Positions 39,386 to 44,384 of a DNA stretch of 44,384 bases are shown one piece after another. Origin of the DNA: Paraburkholderia bannensis (lineage in GTDB: Bacteria; Pseudomonadota; Gammaproteobacteria; Burkholderiales; Burkholderiaceae); the NCBI RefSeq assembly GCF_014200455.1, contig NZ_JACHBW010000034.1, forward strand, positions 1 to 44,384, read 5' to 3'. The notes beneath the pieces were generated by a model. It ran no database searches. It saw only the letters and a list, made by a program, of their open reading frames with translations, and was not told the DNA's origin. The first letter of the stretch is position 1, and each line of letters opens with the position of its first letter. Position numbers and translations under genes: made by a program.

Positions 39386-40342
39386 CTACTTCGCTGGCGG
39401 TACGAGCAACATTGGAGTGGAAGTGAGCCTTGTCATGCGTTCCGCGACACTGCCGAGTATCCAGTGCGTCAAACCGCGGCGCCCATGTGTTCCGACTACG
39501 AGCAGTTGTGCGTTCCATCGCATTGCTTCACGATTGAGTGCGTGCGGTACATCATCGAATGAGCTTGCAGTCCTGAGCACGGCAGTTTCGATTTGCCATC
39601 CTTTCTGGCGATATGCGTCAAGTTTGGCGTGCGCGTTTACGATGGCCGTATTTCCGACCTCTCTGAGCGCATCTTCAAGACGGGTTTCAAGGCTTCCCGT
39701 GCCAAAGGCGAGGAGGCGGTCAACGACGTAGATGACCCGCCAGTGCGCCTGCGATGTCGCCAGTCGAGCCGCAACGGGGAGAGCCGCGAGCGACTCGTTG
39801 CTGCCATCGGTGGCGAACACAATGCGTGAGGGTTGCTCATCGGCATTGAGTTCGTACCCTGCCGGGATGATTAACACCGGCCAGCGAAGCAACTGCGTGA
39901 ATGGTGCGCAAACTTCTCCAACTACCCATCGTATCAGGCGTCGATGCTGGTGGCTGCCGAGAACGACCAGATCCACCGCGTAACGTTCGGCGACTTCATC
40001 GAGTGCCTCGACGATGTTCCCGTCTTTTTTGCAGAGATCGATGACCTCTGCTTCGACGCGCGCGCCGCACTGATCCAGTGATTCGCGCGCTGCCTTGACA
40101 GCTTCGTCAGCATCCCGACGCAGTTCGCTCCTCGCAACGTCCAAAGTCTGGCCGGACCATGATCCAAGGGGCGCGAACGAGCGTGGGTCTTCCGCCACGC
40201 TCACGATATGCACGGTCATATTTGATCGCAACAGCGAACGGAGATATTGCAGAGCGACAATTGACGCTGGCGAGGCGTCGACCGCAACCAGAATGTTCGA
40301 AATCACTGGTAGCGACGCGGAGTCATTCGTAAGGGCGGTCAT
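39386..40342 (-). CDS. Tandem-domain universal stress protein
   Basis: A 318-residue protein with two UspA domains. The first begins near residue 16 (NILVAVDASPASIVALQ) with the loop GSHQHRRLIRWVVGEVC, which lacks the classic second glycine. The second begins RIVFATDGSNESLAAL and ends VGTHGRRGLTHWILGSVAERMTRLTSTPMLLV, a full ATP-binding loop. Thus one degenerate and one canonical site are present. An FNR-like box lies about 60-75 bases upstream at 40403-40416. It is followed on the same strand by the MgtC/DUF4010 gene. Confidence 0.92.
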   Translation of the reverse strand: MTALTNDSASLPVISNILVAVDASPASIVALQYLRSLLRSNMTVHIVSVAEDPRSFAPLGSWSGQTLDVARSELRRDADEAVKAARESLDQCGARVEAEVIDLCKKDGNIVEALDEVAERYAVDLVVLGSHQHRRLIRWVVGEVCAPFTQLLRWPVLIIPAGYELNADEQPSRIVFATDGSNESLAALPVAARLATSQAHWRVIYVVDRLLAFGTGSLETRLEDALREVGNTAIVNAHAKLDAYRQKGWQIETAVLRTASSFDDVPHALNREAMRWNAQLLVVGTHGRRGLTHWILGSVAERMTRLTSTPMLLVPPAK

Positions 40343-40402
40343 CGCAGTCTCGATCGGTAGACAAGTGGTATGTCTACATTGAAACGTAGCTGCCGCGCGC
40401 GA

Positions 40403-40416
40403 TTGACAAAGGTCAA
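40403..40416 (-). promoter_or_regulatory. FNR-like box upstream of the tandem usp gene
   Basis: TTGACAAAGGTCAA is a near-palindromic FNR-like box. The hexamer 31 bp downstream on the minus strand (CAATGT, 40376-40381) is a poor -10, so this promoter is less certain than the others. Confidence 0.5.
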
Positions 40417-40861
40417 CTGAACGCCTTTTGAGGGCCGATTGCTCGGTCGGCTGATATGCAGCGAGTGTTTGCGCGCGCCGACCTTAAGCGTCACGTCAAA
40501 ATTTTCCTTGGCGCTGGTACAGGCGTGTTTTGGCGCCGCGTCAACGGGATTCAAGGCTTTTTGGGACATGCCTCGTCGGCTGTGTTAGGGGCGTCAGCAA
40601 GTTATGGGAGAGGATGCGCGAAAGTGAGCTTCCTCGAGTCGACTGGCCGCAATCTGCCGCAGATCGGCCCCTCGTTGTGCCGACGCGGCTGACCGTTCAT
40701 GGCACTGCGTCCGACGACCGAGAGCGGCGACCACCTCGACCGCACGTCTTAAGCAAAGGGCATAACCCGACCCACTGCAGTCGTTCGGTACAGCGCGGCC
40801 TGGACGGATGGTCCGCCGGAGATTCCGGCCATTCCCACGGCTGCGCTAGGGGCACGCCTTT
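40417..40861. other. Intergenic region without a supported gene
   Basis: No frame shows a good start, domain or ribosome site. The sequence marks the end of the low-oxygen locus before the metal-efflux operon. It could hold a decayed gene, but nothing recognisable remains. Confidence 0.4.
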
Positions 40862-41062
40862 TCAGTCCTGCTTCGACGATTGCGGCGCTTCACGCGTCAG
40901 CTTCGCCTGTCGTCTGGATTTTTCGTTGAGGATCTGATGACGCCGGTGGTCCGTCATCTTTTTCCAGCCGCGGGCTTCCTCACGCGTCCGGTAGCAGCCA
41001 GTGCAGAGCCCGGTCTTGCCATCGAACGCGCATAGGTCGATGCAGGGCGATTTAACTGCCAC
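40862..41062 (-). CDS. DUF1289 cysteine-rich small protein
   Basis: A 66-residue protein with SPCIDLCAFDGKTGLCTGCYRTREEARGWKKMTDHRR. The Cys-x3-Cys ... Cys-x2-Cys set is typical of DUF1289 proteins, which may bind zinc or an Fe-S cluster. The C-terminus is basic. It starts with GTG three bases after the dmeF stop, so translational coupling to the efflux gene is likely. The function of the family is unknown. Confidence 0.8.
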   Translation of the reverse strand: MAVKSPCIDLCAFDGKTGLCTGCYRTREEARGWKKMTDHRRHQILNEKSRRQAKLTREAPQSSKQD

Positions 41063-41065
41063 GGC

Positions 41066-42367
41066 TCAGGTAACAGCCCGGTTGGGATTCACTTCGACCG
41101 TCACATGCGACAGTCCCTTGAACCGCTTGAGCGCCGCGTGATAGAAACCCGGGTTGCGCTGTGCTTCACCTGTGGCGACCGAAACGACCGCGCTCATGTG
41201 CCCTGGGCCTACGCGCCACACATGCAGGTCGAGCACGGTGTCGCCGTTGTCTTCGATGACGTGGCGGACGTTCTCGGCCATGCGGCGGTCCGTGTTCATG
41301 TCGAGCAGGATGCCACCCGTATCGCGCATGAGGCCCCACGACCAGTTTGCAATGACGAGCGCGCCAATTACGCCTGCAAGCGGGTCCATCCAGACCCAGC
41401 CAAACGCGCGGGCCAGCAACAGGCCGATGATGGCCAGCACGGAAACTGCAGCGTCTGCAATCACGTGAATGTAGGCTGAGCGGATGTTGTGGTCGCGGTT
41501 CGCGGCAGTCTGTGCATCGTCGTGGCCGTGCTCGTGCTCCTCGAACTCGACCTCGTGTTCACCGTCGGGCAGGCGGACAACTGCCTTGAACGCGTGCGGC
41601 TCTGGAATGTCGTTCTTCGACTCCAGATAACCACCGCGATCGGCAAACGCGAAGGTCTGGTGCGTGCCATCGGGGCGGATTGTCGTCACTGAAACAGCAT
41701 CGGCGCTCACGTTCGAAGCAGCCGTTTCCGGCTTGATACGAAAGACGGGCGGCACACCATCTTCGAAGATCGACACAGCAAAGACTCCAGCGCTACCGAA
41801 GATGCGTTGCACATCCTCTTCGTGGTCGTGATCGTCTTCATGCCCATGCCCATGCGCGTGGTCATGAGCGTGCCCGTGACTGTGTCCGTGGCTGTGCCCG
41901 TGATGGTCGCCGCTCAGCAGCCAGACGCTCGCCAGATTGACCAGCAGACCAAGCACCGCGATAGGGATCGCCTGACCGAAGTGAATGGGCACAGGCGAGA
42001 GAAAGCGCGAAACGGCCTCGTACCCGATCAGCAGCGCAATCATCGCGAGCACGATGGCGCTCGTAAAGCCCGCAAGGTCTCCGAGCTTGCCGGTACCGAA
42101 TACGAAGCGCGGGTCGGACGCGTGCCTGCGTGCGTAGGTATACGCCAAAGCAGCGATCAGCATCGCGCCGGCGTGCGTCGACATGTGCAGGCCATCGGCG
42201 ACGAGCGCGAGTGAGCCAAAAAGACTCCCGCCGACGATCTCGGCCACCATCATCGCACTGCACAACGCGATCACCATCCAGGTTCTGCGCTCGTTCTCTT
42301 CATGGGCTGCGCCCAGAAAGATGTGGTCGTGTCCCGCCCCGAAAGCGGCGTTCTCGAATTGGCTCAT
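41066..42367 (-). CDS. dmeF: DmeF-type cation diffusion facilitator
   Basis: A 433-residue CDF efflux transporter for divalent metals, with Co2+ and Ni2+ the main substrates in the DmeF group. The N-terminus GHDHIFLGAAHEENERRTW is characteristic. Six transmembrane helices are visible, with metal-site patterns ADGLHMSTHAG (TM2) and IHVIADAAVSV (TM5). A long cytosolic loop between TM4 and TM5 has a His/Asp-rich stretch (HGHSHGHSHGHAHDHAHGHG) and a further histidine-rich HEVEFEEHEHGHDD. The C-terminal cytosolic domain follows. It lies 7 bases after the regulator gene and forms the dmeRF operon. Confidence 0.92.
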   Translation of the reverse strand: MSQFENAAFGAGHDHIFLGAAHEENERRTWMVIALCSAMMVAEIVGGSLFGSLALVADGLHMSTHAGAMLIAALAYTYARRHASDPRFVFGTGKLGDLAGFTSAIVLAMIALLIGYEAVSRFLSPVPIHFGQAIPIAVLGLLVNLASVWLLSGDHHGHSHGHSHGHAHDHAHGHGHEDDHDHEEDVQRIFGSAGVFAVSIFEDGVPPVFRIKPETAASNVSADAVSVTTIRPDGTHQTFAFADRGGYLESKNDIPEPHAFKAVVRLPDGEHEVEFEEHEHGHDDAQTAANRDHNIRSAYIHVIADAAVSVLAIIGLLLARAFGWVWMDPLAGVIGALVIANWSWGLMRDTGGILLDMNTDRRMAENVRHVIEDNGDTVLDLHVWRVGPGHMSAVVSVATGEAQRNPGFYHAALKRFKGLSHVTVEVNPNRAVT

Positions 42368-42374
42368 GTTTCTC

Positions 42375-42650
42375 TCACTTGAAATAGCTGTGCACCACTT
42401 CGATCAATTGTTCGGTGCCGCTGCCGTGCTCGTCGTCGTGCGGCTCCGCGTCGACAAGGTGCGTCCGGATGTGGTCTTCGAGAACCACCGCGAGCAGCCC
42501 GTTCATCGCGCCACGGCTGCTCGTGATGAGCTGCAACACATCCATGCAGCCGCGCTCGTCCTCCAGCGCACGCTCGATGGCCTCGACCTGTCCCTTGATG
42601 CGGCGCACCCGGTTGAGCAGCTTCTGTTTTTCGCGAATCGTATGGCTCAT
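42375..42650 (-). CDS. dmeR: RcnR/CsoR-family metal-responsive repressor (DmeR)
   Basis: A 91-residue all-helical repressor. HTIREKQKLLNRVRRIKGQVEAIERALEDERGCMDVLQLITSSRGAMNGLL has the RcnR/FrmR layout, with His at position 3, Cys35 and the basic helix for DNA contact. The C-terminal His-rich AEPHDDEHGSG may add metal ligands. DmeR of rhizobia represses dmeRF and responds to cobalt and nickel. GGAGG precedes the ATG. G-tract operator-like sequences lie directly upstream at 42673-42705, so autoregulation is likely. Confidence 0.9.
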   Translation of the reverse strand: MSHTIREKQKLLNRVRRIKGQVEAIERALEDERGCMDVLQLITSSRGAMNGLLAVVLEDHIRTHLVDAEPHDDEHGSGTEQLIEVVHSYFK

Positions 42651-42668
42651 GCTGCGCCTCCAATCATA

Positions 42669-42710
42669 GAGTAGGGGGGTATATTATCAGAATAGGGTGG
42701 AGGGGTATAC
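42669..42710 (-). promoter_or_regulatory. dmeRF promoter with two G-tract operator-like sites
   Basis: GAGTAGGGGGGTATA (42670-42684) and GTGGAGGGGTATAC (42697-42710) are G-tracts in AT-rich flanks, the style of RcnR/DmeR operators. Between them the minus strand reads GATAAT, a -10-like hexamer. Confidence 0.6.
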
Positions 42711-42744
42711 CAAAATGCCGCTGCGCGACAGGGCGCGAAGCTTT

Positions 42745-42820
42745 TATAATCGCCGCGCTCTTCGGGGAGTAGCCGCTTCAGGCGCGATGTCTGGCGGCGC
42801 ACGTCAACATAGTTCTACCT
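42745..42820 (+). ncRNA. 5' half of a yybP-ykoY-like manganese riboswitch, 3' half missing
   Basis: TATAAT at 42745-42750 is a strong -10. It is followed by GGGGAGTAGC (42764-42773), the signature of the yybP-ykoY aptamer. A stem pairs GCCGC (42772-42776) with GCGGC (42794-42798), and then comes CGTCAACATA (42802-42811), also typical. The distal part with the GCAAGACC-like loop is absent, and aldo/keto reductase coding sequence begins at about 42821. The fragment probably lost its original gene by a deletion whose junction is near 42812-42820. Confidence 0.5.
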
Positions 42821-43756
42821 CAACCCTGGTCGCTCGATGAAGCGGCATCTCGCCCGTTTTTCCGGCAGGCACTGGAAGCGGGCATCAATTTTTTCGACAC
42901 TGCAAATATCTATTCGGGCGGAAGCTCCGAGGAAATTACTGGACGAGCGCTTAACGACATGGCCCGGCGCGAAGAGATTGTCGTCGCGACAAAAGCCTTT
43001 TTCCCTTGGCGCAACTCGCCCAATACTGGATTCCTGTCCCGCAAAGCGCTTTTCCAGTCAATCGACGACAGCCTGAACAGACTGGGGATGGACTATGTGG
43101 ACCTTTACCAGATCCACCGCTTCGATCACGGCACCCCTGTCGAAGAAACCATGGAAGCGCTGCACGACATTGTGAAAGCGGGAAAGGCCCGCTACATCGG
43201 TGCGTCGTCCATGGAGGCATGGCGCTTCGCGAAGATGCAACACATCGCAGAGCGCAACGGCTGGACACGTTTCATTTCAATGCAGCCCCAATACAACCTT
43301 CTTTACCGCGAAGAAGAGCGGGAAATGCTGCCGCTTTGCGCCGATCAGGGCGTTGGCGTCATTCCCTGGAGTCCCATGGCCCGTGGCAGGTTGACGCGCA
43401 ACTGGAGCGAAACCACCTCGCGGACGCAGAACGATGCGTTTGCTTTGAAGATGTACCAAAACGCCGAAAGTCAGGATCAAAGAGTCGTCGAGGTCGTGGC
43501 GCGTATCGCCGAGAATCGCCAGGTGCCCCGCGCGTACGTTGCGCTGGCGTGGTTGCTGTCAAAGCCGGGCATCACGGCCCCGATCGTCGGGGCGACAAAG
43601 CCAGAACATCTTGCGACCGCCATAAGCGCGCTCGACTTCTCATTGACGGAAGTCGAAATCGCTGCACTCGAGGAGCCGTATGTTCCGCATCCTGTCGATG
43701 GGATCGTGCCCCCGCTCCCCGAGCAGCCGCCGACGATTACGCCGCCGCGCGGCTGA
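42821..43756 (+). pseudogene. Aldo/keto reductase, 5'-truncated
   Basis: The frame from 42821 (QPWSLDEAASRPFFRQALEAGINFFDTANIYSGG) through 43756 encodes a nearly full aldo/keto reductase: catalytic Asp and Tyr in FDTANIYS, Lys in ATKAFFP, His in QIHRFD, and NADPH-site GATKPEHL. About 40-45 N-terminal residues, including the first beta strand and the start codon, are missing. Upstream sequence is riboswitch-like instead. The first in-frame ATG at 42959 would drop the catalytic Asp and Tyr. The gene is therefore probably non-functional unless a non-ATG start in the riboswitch remnant is used. Confidence 0.75.
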
Positions 43757-43860
43757 TTGGTTCACTGACAGCGACAGCAACCCTAATCGTGCCTGGTCTA
43801 AAACCTCGCTGAGAGCGTTGCTGCTCGAAAGTGTGAATCGGAAGAATCGGATAATCCACC

Positions 43861-44328
43861 ATGCTCAAAAGATACTGCCCCACGTCCGGCCTCATATGGG
43901 TGCTGATCTGCGCCCTCGCGCTTTTGACCGCACACGCCGATGTGTACGCGCAGGAACCGACGACCATGTTAGTGCGCATTTCCGAGATCGAGGTCTTCAG
44001 CCAACGTCTCGATGAATATCAGCGCACCTTGAGTGAAGAGGCGGAAGCCTCGGTGCGTCTGGAACCGGGAGTTCTCTGCATCTTCCCGTCCGCTCAAAGG
44101 GAGAATCCGACTCAGATCAGGATTCTGGAAATCTATGCGAACCGCGATGCATACAATGCCCACCTAAGGTCGCCGCATTTCCGGAAATATAAGACTTCAA
44201 CGTTGGAGATGGTGAAATCACTGCGGCTTGTGGACATGCACGCCATGGATGCAAGTGCGATGCCGTTAATCTTCAAAAAAATGGGCGATCTGAACCGCCC
44301 CGGGAATCGTGGAGGCTGGTTGGTTTAA
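43861..44328 (+). CDS. Exported antibiotic biosynthesis monooxygenase (ABM)-domain protein
   Basis: A 155-residue protein. A signal peptide of about 31 residues (ICALALLTAHADVYAQ) precedes an ABM-like domain: MLVRISEIEVFSQRLDEYQRTLSEEAEASVRLEPGVLCIFPSAQRENPTQIRILEIYANRDAYNAHLRSPHFRKYK. This is the ferredoxin-like fold of small quinol monooxygenases, and the Glu and His in EIYANRDAYNAHLRSPHF are the conserved positions. An exported form is less usual. The remaining 56 bases of the window after its stop hold nothing I can assign. Confidence 0.8.
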   Translation: MLKRYCPTSGLIWVLICALALLTAHADVYAQEPTTMLVRISEIEVFSQRLDEYQRTLSEEAEASVRLEPGVLCIFPSAQRENPTQIRILEIYANRDAYNAHLRSPHFRKYKTSTLEMVKSLRLVDMHAMDASAMPLIFKKMGDLNRPGNRGGWLV

Positions 44329-44384
44329 GTTAATGCCGGTTCAGCGGCAACCGTTTCAAGTTGCCGATAGTAGTTTGCCTCAGC

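Noticed and set aside
40530..40937. A 135-residue plus-strand frame between usp and the DUF1289 gene
   Set aside because: It overlaps the well-supported DUF1289 gene on the other strand and shows no domain or ribosome site.

Overview
This window looks like Burkholderiaceae DNA, most likely Burkholderia, Paraburkholderia or Caballeronia and probably from a secondary chromosome or megaplasmid. That reading rests on the high GC, the codon style, the gene families (DmeRF, PhaB, tandem universal stress proteins, a KfrA-like protein) and dense FNR/Anr-type promoters. No rRNA, tRNA or CRISPR array was seen.

Left part (1-9.2 kb) is accessory. It opens with the 3' end of an IS5-family transposase. 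Next comes a minus-strand pair, a KfrA-like coiled-coil DNA-binding protein and a tyrosine recombinase, with a dif/lox-like 10-6-10 inverted repeat upstream at 3034-3059. A compact four-gene plus-strand operon follows (3936-8678): a PRTase-CE-like phosphoribosyltransferase, an ORC/CDC6-like AAA ATPase, an uncharacterised Rossmann-like protein with a CARF-reminiscent motif, and an N6-adenine DNA methyltransferase. This is the best candidate in the window for an undescribed (probably anti-phage or anti-plasmid) system.

Middle part (9.2-40.4 kb) is a low-oxygen stress and persistence locus, resembling in content the lxa locus of Burkholderia cenocepacia and, by convergence, the mycobacterial DosR regulon. 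It encodes seven universal stress proteins, Hsp20, an HPF-like ribosome hibernation factor, an FNR-type regulator with all four Fe-S cysteines, a NarL-type response regulator, two HisKA_3 kinases, a beta-CASP RNase-like enzyme, CBS/BON proteins, an Nramp-related transporter, a K+ channel, cytochromes, an Acg-like nitroreductase, two zinc alcohol dehydrogenases, PhaB, PfkB, MgtC/DUF4010 and several small unknown proteins. Fourteen FNR-like boxes (TTGAN-N4-ATCAA type) lie upstream of these genes. Most have a -10-like hexamer whose centre is exactly 31 bp from the box centre, as expected for class II FNR activation. A second shared promoter element occurs upstream of the fnr-like gene and of a 74-codon gene and may belong to the NarL-type regulator. 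An intact IS5-family element sits at 28.2-29.0 kb, inserted within the stop codon of the K+ channel gene.

Four reading-frame breaks cluster at 19-23.3 kb: the chrA 3' end, cytochrome b561 (an 8-bp tandem repeat), a PAS kinase and a rhomboid (an A6 run). They could be decay, phase variation or assembly error.

Right part (40.4-44.4 kb) holds a DUF1289 protein, the DmeRF cobalt/nickel efflux operon, a truncated manganese-riboswitch-like leader fused to a 5'-truncated aldo/keto reductase, and an exported ABM-domain protein.
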